A DNA stretch of 48,725 nucleotides from Bacteroidales bacterium (GCA_026417155.1 JAOADU010000015.1:1-48725); one strand, 5' to 3'; counted from the first letter of the stretch, positions 9,839 to 19,856 are shown. Made by a program: numbers and translations. Notes: a model not told the origin generated them from the sequence alone.

Positions 9839-11563
9839 TTATTTAACGATTGATTTAAAGGTTTCGTCGTTGAAGTATTTAAAGAATTCCATGTCGGTTT
9901 TAGCTTGTTGAGTGAGAGCGGAGTTTTTGCTTATGGCTGCTCGCAAACTATTGTACATAAGATCAGTATTGCCCTGGCGAGCGCCGATAACTGCTTTTAA
10001 GTAATACATCATGTCGCGCTCTTTATCTTCTGCACAGTCAATAGTTTTATTAGCACCATCGGCATTACCGTTTAATAATTTAGCTAAAGCAGCATTGAAT
10101 GTGCAATACGAACCAAATCGAGATACTGCTGCATTGTAATCACCTTTTTTCAGAGCACAAATGCCTAAGTTATAGTTAACTTCATTGCCAGCGCCGCTTG
10201 CCGATTTAAAGTATTCTTCAGCTTTTACGAAGTCTCCTTCGCGTAAAGCAATTACTCCTAAATTGTTTAAAACAATATTATTACCAGGATTGATGGATTT
10301 TGCTTTTTCGAATTGAGCTTTTGCTTCATTCAATTTATCTTGCAATACATAAACATATCCTAAGTTGTTAAATCCTCTCCAGTCGTTGCTGTATTGATTT
10401 GTAGCTGCTTGATAAAATTTAGCTTTTCGATTCAAGTCTTTGGTTAATGTAGCACCATACAGTAATTCTTCAATAGAAAGAGCTTGTGGATTGGAATCTA
10501 AGGTTGCATTAATTTCGTCATCACTACGTCCGATACTGTCAACACTTACTTTAAGTTTTGCTCGACGGAGTTGAGGTAAAATTTTGTCGGCAATTTGAAC
10601 GTAAACTTTGCTTATATTTTTGATTTCTTTTTCGCGTTGAACTGGGTCGCTATACATTGAAAGAACACGCAAAACTAAATCTTTGTCAGGTAAGTCGGAT
10701 TGTTGCATAAGTTTTTGAAATCCTTCCCAATCTTCGGGTGTTGCTTTTACGTCGAAGAAACCGGGTTGTTTAGCTTTTTCTAATTTCTTGAATTGATCTT
10801 TGATAGCATTATTAGCTGAACTACCACGGTTTTTTGAAAGTTTATCGTTTAGATCTTCTGGTCCATCAGGCGAAGCGTACGATGAAATATTTACTCCCTT
10901 AATTTCTTTGCGTGGATTTTTCTGTGTTGCTTCTAAATATTTTTTGAGTTGTTTCATTTCTTCTTTGGTAAGTTCTTGTGGGCGAACATTATATTGGTTG
11001 ATGAGATACATAATTGTAGCGGTTTTTTCTTCGGGAATAATCCGCACAAAATTGTCTCTTGCAGCTATGGGTTTAGCATCTTTTTCAGCTAAGCCAGCTG
11101 TTGCAATAGTTCCTTTGCCAATATTTACCGGATCAAAATCTACCGATTTTTTCTTTGCCGATGCTTTAACTTTAATTAAAACATCGCAAACTCTCATGTC
11201 GGGGGTGTATGCAATTTTATTTGAATAATTGAAACTACCTCCGTTCAAAAAGCTGATAACCGTATTATTATCTTGGACCTTTTCGCCTTGTACTTTAACA
11301 GGTTTTAAAGGAATTTCGTTTCCGTTGGAGGTTTTAATGACGGGTGTAATTTCGCAAATAACTTTTTTGCGATAATATTTTTCGGGAAATTTACCTGAAA
11401 TAGAAAATGCTACGCTATCGCCGTGCATTTCAAGAATTTGAGGAGTAAGTGTGTATTTAATAACACTTTGCTTTTTTTTCATCTTTTTAAGCCCCGTACA
11501 TCCGCTAAAAGCAATGGCCGCAGCTAAAAAAAGAACGGCATACATTAAGGAATTCTTCTTCAT
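9839..11563 (-). CDS. Lipoprotein with an OmpA-like region followed by TPR repeats
   Basis: Lipobox AAAIAFSGC; OmpA-like segment EIKGVNISSYASPDGPEDLNDKLSKNRGSSANNAI; TPRs NNLGYVYVLQDKLNEAKAQFEKAKSINPGNNIVLNNLGVIALREGDFVKAEEYF. Confidence 0.75.
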   Translation of the reverse strand: MKKNSLMYAVLFLAAAIAFSGCTGLKKMKKKQSVIKYTLTPQILEMHGDSVAFSISGKFPEKYYRKKVICEITPVIKTSNGNEIPLKPVKVQGEKVQDNNTVISFLNGGSFNYSNKIAYTPDMRVCDVLIKVKASAKKKSVDFDPVNIGKGTIATAGLAEKDAKPIAARDNFVRIIPEEKTATIMYLINQYNVRPQELTKEEMKQLKKYLEATQKNPRKEIKGVNISSYASPDGPEDLNDKLSKNRGSSANNAIKDQFKKLEKAKQPGFFDVKATPEDWEGFQKLMQQSDLPDKDLVLRVLSMYSDPVQREKEIKNISKVYVQIADKILPQLRRAKLKVSVDSIGRSDDEINATLDSNPQALSIEELLYGATLTKDLNRKAKFYQAATNQYSNDWRGFNNLGYVYVLQDKLNEAKAQFEKAKSINPGNNIVLNNLGVIALREGDFVKAEEYFKSASGAGNEVNYNLGICALKKGDYNAAVSRFGSYCTFNAALAKLLNGNADGANKTIDCAEDKERDMMYYLKAVIGARQGNTDLMYNSLRAAISKNSALTQQAKTDMEFFKYFNDETFKSIVK

Positions 11564-11606
11564 ATTTAATAATTGTTTAGTTATTAACTACTTTTTATTT
11601 TCGCTA

Positions 11607-11614
11607 CAAAATTA
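11607..11614 (-). promoter_or_regulatory. -7 promoter element (TAATTTTG) upstream of the OmpA-like/TPR lipoprotein gene
   Basis: CAAAATTA on the plus strand, about 44 nt upstream of the start codon. Confidence 0.45.
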
Positions 11615-11648
11615 TAAATCATTTTTTTAATAACAAATTTTTATCTTG

Positions 11649-12290
11649 CTAAAAAAATATTTTATGAACACCTTTCATGTTAAGATATTTTAAAATTTCA
11701 GACTGAATGATATCAAAATCTTCTAAGTTATTAACAAAATCAAGGAGTTCCGTGTTTATGATTAGTACAGGCAATTCAGACTGAGTTTCAATAAATTCCA
11801 TGTAGTTTAGATGAATTTTTTGCAAATATTCTTTACCGATATTTTGCTCGTATTCTCGTCCTCTTAGTTTTATTTGTTTTAATAATTTTTCGATAGGAGC
11901 ATGTAAATAAACAAAAAGATTGGGTCGTGGGATGTTTTGATAGATAATTTCAAAAAGTTGTTTATACAAGGCATATTCGTCGTCGCTTAATGTTTCTTTG
12001 CTAAATATAAGCGATTTCATGAAGTAATAATCAGCAATAATGTAAGTATCGAAAAGAGTTGGCTGCAATAATTCATCTTTAAGTTGTTTGTAACGGTCGG
12101 CTAAAAAGGAAAGTTCGAGTGGAAATGCCCAGCGATGCGGATCGTTATAAAATTTTGGGAGAAAGGGATTTTCGGCAAACCGTTCTAAAATAAGTCGCCC
12201 CGAAAGTTTATTACATAATTTATGGGCGAGGGAGGTTTTTCCGGCTCCGATGTTACCTTCGATAACAATAAATGGAACGGATGAAATCAT
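11649..12290 (-). CDS. Deoxynucleoside kinase family protein
   Basis: FIVIEGNIGAGKTSLAHKLC P-loop; LERFAENPFLPKFY; KQIKLRGREYEQNI lid region. Confidence 0.93.
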   Translation of the reverse strand: MISSVPFIVIEGNIGAGKTSLAHKLCNKLSGRLILERFAENPFLPKFYNDPHRWAFPLELSFLADRYKQLKDELLQPTLFDTYIIADYYFMKSLIFSKETLSDDEYALYKQLFEIIYQNIPRPNLFVYLHAPIEKLLKQIKLRGREYEQNIGKEYLQKIHLNYMEFIETQSELPVLIINTELLDFVNNLEDFDIIQSEILKYLNMKGVHKIFF

Positions 12291-14404
12291 TCAGTTTTAA
12301 ATTTTGGCTCAATTCCCATTTCGTAAAAGGTAAAAGCAAAAATATCGGTTGTTTCTTCAATAACTTTTGTGGTTGGCTTGCCGCTTCCGTGTCCGGCTTT
12401 GCGTTCTATGCGTATTAACATAGGGCGATTGCCCTTATATTTTTCTTGTAACGTAGCAATATATTTAAATGAGTGAGCAGGAACAACACGGTCGTCGTGG
12501 TCGGCTGTTGTTACTAATACAGATGGATATTCTACATTTTCTTGAATGTTGTGCAATGGAGAGTATTTATATAAAGCTTCAAATTCTTCTTTATTATCGC
12601 TCGAACCATAATCGGTAACCCAACTCCATCCGATAGTAAATTTATGAAAACGAAGCATATCCATAACGCCGACAGCAGGCAAAGCTACTCTAAATAATTC
12701 TGGTCGTTGATTGATAACAGCTCCTACTAATAGCCCACCATTTGATCCTCCTTGAATGGCAAGGTAATTCGGATTAGTATAATTGTTCGAAATTAAATAT
12801 TCAGCTGCTGCAATAAAGTCGTCGAATACATTTTGTTTTTTCAATTTAGTACCTGCTAAATGCCAAGATTCGCCATATTCACCGCCTCCACGCAAATTTG
12901 CCATAGCAAAAATGCCTCCTTGCTCGAGCCATGCTAAACGAGTTGCCGAAAAAGATGGCATCAGACTGATATTGAAACCGCCATACCCATAAAGTAAAGT
13001 AGGATTTTTTCCATTCAACTGTATTCCTTTCTTATAAACTATAAACATGGGAACTTTTGTTTTATCTTTGCTTTCGAAAAATACTTGTTTTACTTCATAT
13101 TCATTGGGATTGAAATCAATTTTAGGGCTAAAAATAAGTTCTTGTTGATGTTGATTATCTGTATTGATCCGAAAAATACTGGTAGGATAATTAAACGAAG
13201 TAAAGTCGTAAAATAATTCATTGTCGTAAGTTGTAGAATTCAAACTATTTACTGTACCTATTGTAGGCAAAGCAATGTCGTATAAATATTTTCCGTCGAG
13301 TGTAAAAACTTTAACCACACTTTGTGCGTCTTTCATGAAATTGACAACTATATGACTTTTAGTCAGCGTTGCATGTTTAATAACAGCATTGGTTTCGGGA
13401 ATAATAGTTTCAATTTTTTTGGGGTCATTTAAAGAAACACGTATTATTTTATAATTATTGGCTTCGGAATTGGTTTTAATATACAGAAAACCTTGATGAT
13501 GGTCAATAACATCGTAATCAATGTGGTAAGTATCGAAAATAGTGCGAATAGTGGGTTTAGTTTGATTTAAATCCATGAATGAAAGAGCATTACCAAGCTG
13601 ACCTGCTTTACTAGAGGAAATACAAAGAATATTATCGTCGGAAGTAGTATAAGCGTAAAAATTTTGTAATGGTTCGTTTGGATTTTCTAACACAATAACA
13701 TCTTCTTTTTGTGGGTTTCCTATGCGATGATAAAATAACTTGTGATATGTATTGCTTTGTGAGAGTTCTTGTCCTTTTTTCGGTGGGGTATAGCCGCTGT
13801 AAAAAATCCCATCCTGAAACCAAGCGATTCCGGAAAATTTTACCCATTTGAGTGTGTCTTTAATAAGCTCTCCCGTAGCAATGTTTTTGAAGTATATTTC
13901 GTTCCAGTCGCTACCAGATTTACTGATGGCATAAGCTAAAATTTTTCCATCGGGTGAAATTTTAATATTAGTTAAAGCAATTGTTCCATCTACCGAAAAA
14001 GTGTTGGGGTCGAGCAATACTTTTCCAGGTTCTTTAGGGTTTTGTGTAATGTACAGTACACTTTGGTTTTGTAAGCCGTTGTTTTTAAAATAAAAATAGT
14101 TACTGCCAATTTTAAAGGGTGCTGATTGACGTGCAAAGTTGAATAGTTCTGTTAATCGTTTTTTTAATTTTTCGCGAAAAGGAATGTTCGAAAGATATTG
14201 AAAAGTAACTTTATTTTGTTCATCAATCCACAGACTGACGTCGGCACAAGTGTCGCATTCGAGCCAACGATAGGGGTCAGCAACTTTTACTCCAAAGTAA
14301 TCGTCAATTACATCAACTTTTTTAGTTACAGGATACATTATTCTGTTTCGATTACAAGATAATAAAACCAAAATCATAGCAACAATTATCGTATGATGTT
14401 TCAT
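12287..14404 (-). CDS. Prolyl oligopeptidase family serine peptidase (S9A)
   Basis: YPVTKKVDVIDDYFGVKVADPYRWLE; YGYGGFNISLMPSFS; GGSNGGLLVGAVINQRPELF; DHDDRVVPAHSFK; KAGHGSGK. The N-terminus looks lipoprotein-like (LLSC). Confidence 0.95.
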   Translation of the reverse strand: MKHHTIIVAMILVLLSCNRNRIMYPVTKKVDVIDDYFGVKVADPYRWLECDTCADVSLWIDEQNKVTFQYLSNIPFREKLKKRLTELFNFARQSAPFKIGSNYFYFKNNGLQNQSVLYITQNPKEPGKVLLDPNTFSVDGTIALTNIKISPDGKILAYAISKSGSDWNEIYFKNIATGELIKDTLKWVKFSGIAWFQDGIFYSGYTPPKKGQELSQSNTYHKLFYHRIGNPQKEDVIVLENPNEPLQNFYAYTTSDDNILCISSSKAGQLGNALSFMDLNQTKPTIRTIFDTYHIDYDVIDHHQGFLYIKTNSEANNYKIIRVSLNDPKKIETIIPETNAVIKHATLTKSHIVVNFMKDAQSVVKVFTLDGKYLYDIALPTIGTVNSLNSTTYDNELFYDFTSFNYPTSIFRINTDNQHQQELIFSPKIDFNPNEYEVKQVFFESKDKTKVPMFIVYKKGIQLNGKNPTLLYGYGGFNISLMPSFSATRLAWLEQGGIFAMANLRGGGEYGESWHLAGTKLKKQNVFDDFIAAAEYLISNNYTNPNYLAIQGGSNGGLLVGAVINQRPELFRVALPAVGVMDMLRFHKFTIGWSWVTDYGSSDNKEEFEALYKYSPLHNIQENVEYPSVLVTTADHDDRVVPAHSFKYIATLQEKYKGNRPMLIRIERKAGHGSGKPTTKVIEETTDIFAFTFYEMGIEPKFKTE

Positions 14405-14454
14405 AGCTTATAAAATTTTTCAAAGATAACGATTAAAAATAAGATTGATTTATG

Positions 14455-15222
14455 TTATTTTTTCAGAATGGCAAAATTATGTTTCAAATTTTCGTATTTA
14501 ACTAAATCGGCTTTTATGCTTCCAACAAGCAAATCGAATTGAATACGAACAGGAATAAAATTATTATCGTTCGATATCCATATAGTTACATCGTCTTGTG
14601 TATCGAAAATTCTACCTGGTTCTACAACAGGCGAAAATTTTAAACAATTTATTTTACCCAGGCTGCTTTTAATGGTTTCAGTTCCTTTATATCTTATTTG
14701 TAAAGTAAACATTCCGTCGTCGAAATATGTTTCTAAGGTAATAATGTCGCCTGTTTTTAAGTTTTTAAAACAGTTGTTTCGAGCATAATAAAATGCCGAT
14801 AAAATATCCATTGTATTTTCGGGAACATTTACTTTCCCTTTTCGTTTACTAATCACAATGTTTTCTTTTCGGTTAAATAAAACTTCGTCGTAATACTTGT
14901 ATGTATCTTCCGAAATATTTCGTATTGCTTTAACAGGCAAGCCTGTTTCGTAATCGACAAAGGTTTCGTAAACATCTCGCACTTTAAATAATTTATCGGC
15001 AATACCTGTTGAATATCCCGAAGCAACGGCATGAAAGTATTTTTTCTGATTCATTTCAAAATCCGAAACTTTAAGCATGGCATATCCTCCGTTAATAAAA
15101 CCGTAATAAACTAAATATTGCAAAAATTCGCCATGTTTAAAAGCTGTAAACTTTTGTTCGGGCGGTTGCGAGAATAATGCATTAGAAATGATAAAAAAAC
15201 TAATAAAATGTATTTTTTTCAT
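14455..15222 (-). CDS. DUF3108-like secreted protein
   Basis: Signal peptide; FKHGEFLQYLVYYGFINGGYAMLKV, DILSAFYYARN, LKTGDIITLETYFDDGMFTLQIRYKGTETI. Confidence 0.8.
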   Translation of the reverse strand: MKKIHFISFFIISNALFSQPPEQKFTAFKHGEFLQYLVYYGFINGGYAMLKVSDFEMNQKKYFHAVASGYSTGIADKLFKVRDVYETFVDYETGLPVKAIRNISEDTYKYYDEVLFNRKENIVISKRKGKVNVPENTMDILSAFYYARNNCFKNLKTGDIITLETYFDDGMFTLQIRYKGTETIKSSLGKINCLKFSPVVEPGRIFDTQDDVTIWISNDNNFIPVRIQFDLLVGSIKADLVKYENLKHNFAILKK

Positions 15223-15266
15223 ACGAAACTTTTTGATAAAAATTTTTCAAATATAATACCACAATA

Positions 15267-15959
15267 TCAAAGTAGTTTATCTTTAGGTGTTGTTGGTATA
15301 AAATCTTTTAAATATAAGGGTTCAAAGTAAGCCACATCTTCAAAAATTTGTTGTTCAAAGTACGATGGTGATATTAATCCTAAAGATAAAGCATTGGCAT
15401 ATATTTCGGGAAAAAACAAGAAAGATGCATTGGGGTTATTATTTAGAAACTTAAATTTTAAAACGCCATTTCCTACAAATGCAAGGATAAATTTCGAAAA
15501 TTGCTCGAAAGAATCAGAATTGAGCACAAGCGTTTGTGTTTTCATAATTTGTTGTAATTGAGTGTCGAAAATAGCAGTGTAAACCTCCATTCGACGTGCA
15601 TCGAGCATAGGACAAATATAATCTACTTTAATATGAGAATGCGTAGTAAGAAAATGTTGGGCAATAATTTTTAATCCATCCACAGCAATGAGTGGTATGT
15701 TTAATGCATAGCAAAGTCCTTTTGCAAATGCAGTTCCAATACGTAAACCTGTATAAGAACCAGGACCTTTATTAATAGCTACTGCTTGTAATTGATTGGA
15801 TTTAATGTTTAATTCTTTAAGCAAATTATTGGTAAGAGGAGCTAATTGGGAAGCATGACTATTTTTTTCGTTGGTTTCTTTGTATCCAAGCAAATGATTT
15901 CTTTCGAAAATAGCAACAGAACAAATTTCGCCACTTGTATCAATATTTAGAATATACAT
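15267..15959 (-). CDS. tsaB: tRNA threonylcarbamoyladenosine biosynthesis protein TsaB
   Basis: ILNIDTSGEICSVAIF, NEKNSHASQLAPL, AVAINKGPGSYTGLRIGTAFAKGLCYALNIPLI, PMLDARRMEVY. Confidence 0.95.
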   Translation of the reverse strand: MYILNIDTSGEICSVAIFERNHLLGYKETNEKNSHASQLAPLTNNLLKELNIKSNQLQAVAINKGPGSYTGLRIGTAFAKGLCYALNIPLIAVDGLKIIAQHFLTTHSHIKVDYICPMLDARRMEVYTAIFDTQLQQIMKTQTLVLNSDSFEQFSKFILAFVGNGVLKFKFLNNNPNASFLFFPEIYANALSLGLISPSYFEQQIFEDVAYFEPLYLKDFIPTTPKDKLL

Positions 15960-16021
15960 AACCTATCAATATATGTTCTCTTTATTTATACGTAGTTAAT
16001 TGTGAATTAGTTATAATAAAA

Positions 16022-18226
16022 TTAAATAGATAATTCTTTCAATGATCTGCGAATGTCGGTTTCTTTAAATCCTAAGGCAAAAAGAGTTAAGCAATAAGCA
16101 AGTAATACGTGTTTTTCGTGTTCTTCTGAAATGGGTAAATGCGTAATTTCATCGAAGTAGCAAGGAATAAATCTGTCGCGTTCGTGATAGATAACAATTC
16201 GATCCATATCAATGGCAGCAACGGTACGTCCTTTATCAATTAAATTGCGAACGGTACGAGAATCAATGTCGGTAGAAAAAAACAACGGTTGTGCATCAAT
16301 TCTGCTTTCGCTTTCATATACTAATGGCTGATCGGCATTGATAATAGCAAAGCCGTTTTTATCTATTTCTTCAACAACAACCGATTTAGCATAAGCAATA
16401 TCTTCTATATCGCGAATATGATCGTATTCTAAATAAAGTTCTTGTTCATATAAATTAAGAAAAATACCGATATGGGCAGTTTCATATCCAAGCCCGTAGT
16501 CGAGAATGCTTTCTACGGGTGTTTCTAAAATAGCCATATTGATAGTAGGATCTTTAAGTAAAATAGCAACGTTGTGACTATCGGCAAGTTCGACGTGTTT
16601 TATGTGTTGATTGTTAATGAATATGCCTTCCTGGTTTAATAATCCAACATAATAATTATGACGATTAAGAGTTTCGTTAAGCCATTTAGATAAAGTTGTT
16701 TTTCCTTTGCTGCCGGTAATGGAAATAATAGGAATTTTAAAGGGTTCATTTTGAGGGAAAAGCATGTCTATAAAAATTTTTTCTACATGTCGTGGTTGTC
16801 CTATAGTGGGGTTTATATGCATTCTAAAGTCAGGGGCAGCATTAATTTCAATAACTCTACCTCCGTTTTCTGTGAGTGGGATGGAAATATTTTCAGAAAT
16901 AATATCTATACCTGTAACATCAAGATTTAATATGCGGGCAATACGTTCACAAATAAATTGTGTATTGGGATGAACCATGTCTGTTACATCAACCGATGTG
17001 GCTCCTAAGCGCATATTGCCAGTATTTTTAAGGTACAGCTTTTTGTCTTTTTCAAGTACTGACGATAGTTGATATCCTTTAATATCAAGTATTTTTAACG
17101 TGTCTTCATCAATTTCTACTTTAGATAATCTGCCTTTGTCGCCAAATTCACGATCTGGTTGAGCATTCAGTTCGTCTATAAGTTGTTGAATAGTTTTTGT
17201 CCCATCACCTACAATAAAGGGAGCAATTAGTTGAACTGCTGCTGTATATTTTCCATTGATAATTAACATACGATATGTATTGCCAGTAATAAATTCCTGA
17301 ACAATTACGTCGTCGTCGTATGCTTTAGCCCAAAAAAAGGCTTTAATTATTTTTTCTTCTGTATCGAGATGAACATTTACACGTTTTCCACGGTAGCCTT
17401 TGGTAGGTTTAATGACTAATGGTTTTTGCAATTGATGAAAAAAATTAAGTGCTTCGTTAATGTGTTGAGTAGTAATGCGTCGAGGTACAGGGATGCTCAT
17501 TTCTTCGAGCATTTTGTATGTTATGTACTTATCGTCGGTATTTTCAACTGCTAAATAACTTGTGTACTGAGTAATAGTAGCACGGATGATTTTTCTGTAA
17601 CATCCTGTTCCTAGTTGCACGAGGTTATACCGATCGAGACGAAGTGTAGGAATGCCCCGTTGGTGAGCTTCGTTTACAATTTGTTGTGTAGAAAAACCAA
17701 GCAATCTGCGTTCGCGAATAGCGATAAGATTTTGAATTATAGGATTAATATCTATGGGTTGGTTTGTTAGTAAATGATTTAAAATATGTATAGCCATTTT
17801 GCCAGCATAGATGCCCGCATATTCATCGAAAAACCGAATAACAACATTATATACACCTTTAACCTTGGTTTCGCGTGTTTTACCAAAACCAACATTCATG
17901 CCAGCAAGGTTTTGAAGTTCAATTGCTACATGCTCCATGACATGACCAAGAAGGGTTCCTTCGTCCATACGCAAAAATAAACCTCCTCGTTGTTTCATAG
18001 AGCAATGGTGCTCGATAAGACTAGGAATAGTTTCTTTCAGTTTATCATTGAAACCAGGAATTTGGTTGGTAAAAACTTCATCAAATTCGTTAAGTTGAAG
18101 CCTAAAACGAATTACCTGTGCCCCACTAAAATAATTCGCTCCAATAAGAGTTTTGTGTGATAATAATTGAATGGGATAATTTAAAAAAGGCTGTTCTACA
18201 ATTTTAAGAACTTCTTGTTCGTTCAT
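16022..18226 (-). CDS. Cyanophycin synthetase-like ATP-grasp / truncated Mur-ligase-domain protein
   Basis: CphA N domain (GFNDKLKETIPSLIEHHCSMKQRGGLFLRMDEGTLLGHVMEHVAIELQNLAGMNVGFGKTRET); ATP-grasp (PLVIKPTKGYRGKRVNV...GIDIISENISIPLTENGGRVIEINAAPDFRMHINPTIGQPRHV); P-loop ISITGSKGKTTLSKWL. Ends before the C-terminal Mur-ligase lobe. Confidence 0.88.
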   Translation of the reverse strand: MNEQEVLKIVEQPFLNYPIQLLSHKTLIGANYFSGAQVIRFRLQLNEFDEVFTNQIPGFNDKLKETIPSLIEHHCSMKQRGGLFLRMDEGTLLGHVMEHVAIELQNLAGMNVGFGKTRETKVKGVYNVVIRFFDEYAGIYAGKMAIHILNHLLTNQPIDINPIIQNLIAIRERRLLGFSTQQIVNEAHQRGIPTLRLDRYNLVQLGTGCYRKIIRATITQYTSYLAVENTDDKYITYKMLEEMSIPVPRRITTQHINEALNFFHQLQKPLVIKPTKGYRGKRVNVHLDTEEKIIKAFFWAKAYDDDVIVQEFITGNTYRMLIINGKYTAAVQLIAPFIVGDGTKTIQQLIDELNAQPDREFGDKGRLSKVEIDEDTLKILDIKGYQLSSVLEKDKKLYLKNTGNMRLGATSVDVTDMVHPNTQFICERIARILNLDVTGIDIISENISIPLTENGGRVIEINAAPDFRMHINPTIGQPRHVEKIFIDMLFPQNEPFKIPIISITGSKGKTTLSKWLNETLNRHNYYVGLLNQEGIFINNQHIKHVELADSHNVAILLKDPTINMAILETPVESILDYGLGYETAHIGIFLNLYEQELYLEYDHIRDIEDIAYAKSVVVEEIDKNGFAIINADQPLVYESESRIDAQPLFFSTDIDSRTVRNLIDKGRTVAAIDMDRIVIYHERDRFIPCYFDEITHLPISEEHEKHVLLAYCLTLFALGFKETDIRRSLKELSI

Positions 18227-18273
18227 TTTAGATGATTTTAAGTTGGTAAAAATAACGAATTAAAGAATTATTT

Positions 18274-19791
18274 TCAAAAAGGTTCAGGGCTAAAAGTTAT
18301 TCCTTTGGTCGAAATTCCAACATTAAACAAATATCGTTTTTGTGAACCATTGTTTTCTTTACTTATATCCATGTAATCGAATTTCAACATGGCTTGTAAT
18401 TGCCATTTTTGTAATATTGTTCGATAAATGGCAAATGACAATATAGTTTGATGAGAATTATTGCCAATAAGCAAATAATTGCCGTAATCGGTACGATGGT
18501 CGTTGTATGAGCGATAAATGTTATTGCCTGCATTAAAATATGCAGAGCCTTGTCCCTGACGAGCATAAATGCCAAGCAAAGTAAATACCCATTGATTAGA
18601 ATGTTGATATGAAATTTGTCCTAGCCATTCAATAAAATTTGCTCCTAATGGATGAGCTAACGACTGATGCATGTGTCCCCAAGCTCTTAGGTAACTATCG
18701 TGTGCATAAGTAAAAGGCCTAACAACGTTACATTCAATTTGAGAAAATAATAAATTGCTGCGAATAGGAATGAAAGATTTTATACCTGCTTGAAGTCCAT
18801 ACTTATTACCCCACCAATGGGTTTTTGATTTCCATTCAGATAATTTGAATTCGTCTAACAAGAATTGGCTGTATAAAAAAGTTGTTTTATATAATTTTAA
18901 CCTAAAGCCAGCACCCATAAGAACATTGTCGGGTGAGCCAAGCGAAAATTCTACTGGACGAAAGAAAATAATAGGATTAATGTAGTTTATATCAAAATTA
19001 CGGTTGCCAATACTATCATGAACTTGCCATATAACAGTTTCAAATGCATGAATGCTAATTCGTTTGTTTACATTCCAACTTAAATAATGTAATGTACTGT
19101 TTTTACGAGTATATTTATTAGAGAAATTATTCCATTTGGGCTCATTTAAAAAGCTATACAGAACTATGTATTCAACATTCCATTTTTTTGCAGTGCCTTT
19201 AATATAAGGAAAGGGCGAAGCATTGTCGGAAATAAACAAGGAACGCTTACCTTCGCCAATAAAATGCTTTCCATAACCAATGTCAAATGCTAAAAATGAG
19301 AATGTTTGCCAGCGAATAGTTGTTGTCGGAACAAATGTTGTATATAATTGATTGTGAATGGATTTATATTTACCAACAGAAGGAATAACGCCTAAAGAAT
19401 CCATTGTCTTAGATAAAATATTTTCGGAAGTAATCAAATAAAATTCTGGATAAAACAGAATGCTTACTTTATTACGAAAACATAAACCAGAAAAGAATCC
19501 CCATCGTTGATAAGTTTGAAAATGTTGGTTAAATTGCAAATACGTAATTGGATAGAGAGCATAAGAAGACAAGGTATCGGAACGAAACTGATTTATAGAA
19601 AAATATGATGTAAGTTGCTTTGAGTTTTGCTTAATAAAATATGGTTTGATTGAAGTATGAACAGAGCTATCGTAGTGAAATAAATAATCAATCTTTAGAT
19701 AATTATTGTTAAATAATGGATAGATAAAATTTTGACAATATATTTGGCTAATGGCAAGGGAAATACATATTAAAGAAAGTTTAAATTTCAC
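18274..19791 (-). CDS. RemB/Wzi-like outer-membrane beta-barrel (gliding motility / capsule assembly-like family)
   Basis: YGKHFIGEGKRSLFISDNASPFPYIK, HYLSWNVNKRISIHAFETVIWQ, NYINPIIFFRPVEFSLGSPDNVLMG, RPFTYAHDSYLRAWGHMHQSLAHPLGANF. Start placed at GTG (VKFKLSLICISLAISQIYCQ signal peptide) because a TATTTTTG promoter element lies inside the longer ORF. Confidence 0.75.
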   Translation of the reverse strand: MKFKLSLICISLAISQIYCQNFIYPLFNNNYLKIDYLFHYDSSVHTSIKPYFIKQNSKQLTSYFSINQFRSDTLSSYALYPITYLQFNQHFQTYQRWGFFSGLCFRNKVSILFYPEFYLITSENILSKTMDSLGVIPSVGKYKSIHNQLYTTFVPTTTIRWQTFSFLAFDIGYGKHFIGEGKRSLFISDNASPFPYIKGTAKKWNVEYIVLYSFLNEPKWNNFSNKYTRKNSTLHYLSWNVNKRISIHAFETVIWQVHDSIGNRNFDINYINPIIFFRPVEFSLGSPDNVLMGAGFRLKLYKTTFLYSQFLLDEFKLSEWKSKTHWWGNKYGLQAGIKSFIPIRSNLLFSQIECNVVRPFTYAHDSYLRAWGHMHQSLAHPLGANFIEWLGQISYQHSNQWVFTLLGIYARQGQGSAYFNAGNNIYRSYNDHRTDYGNYLLIGNNSHQTILSFAIYRTILQKWQLQAMLKFDYMDISKENNGSQKRYLFNVGISTKGITFSPEPF

Positions 19792-19823
19792 GTAAAGTTG
19801 GTTATTATTTCGTAAAGTTGCAT

Positions 19824-19831
19824 CAAAAATA
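19824..19831 (-). promoter_or_regulatory. -7 promoter element (TATTTTTG) for the RemB/Wzi-like gene
   Basis: CAAAAATA on the plus strand, about 33 nt upstream of the proposed GTG start. Confidence 0.5.
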
Positions 19832-19844
19832 CGAAAAAACCACA

Positions 19845-19852
19845 TAAATTTG
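19845..19852 (+). promoter_or_regulatory. -7 promoter element (TAAATTTG) four bases upstream of the SDR start codon
   Basis: TAAATTTG-TTAC-ATG; predicts a leaderless or nearly leaderless mRNA. Confidence 0.5.
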
Positions 19853-19856
19853 TTAC

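Noticed and set aside
10800-11228. 142-aa plus-strand ORF antisense to the OmpA/TPR lipoprotein gene
   Set aside because: No recognisable domain or promoter. The opposite strand has clear coding evidence.
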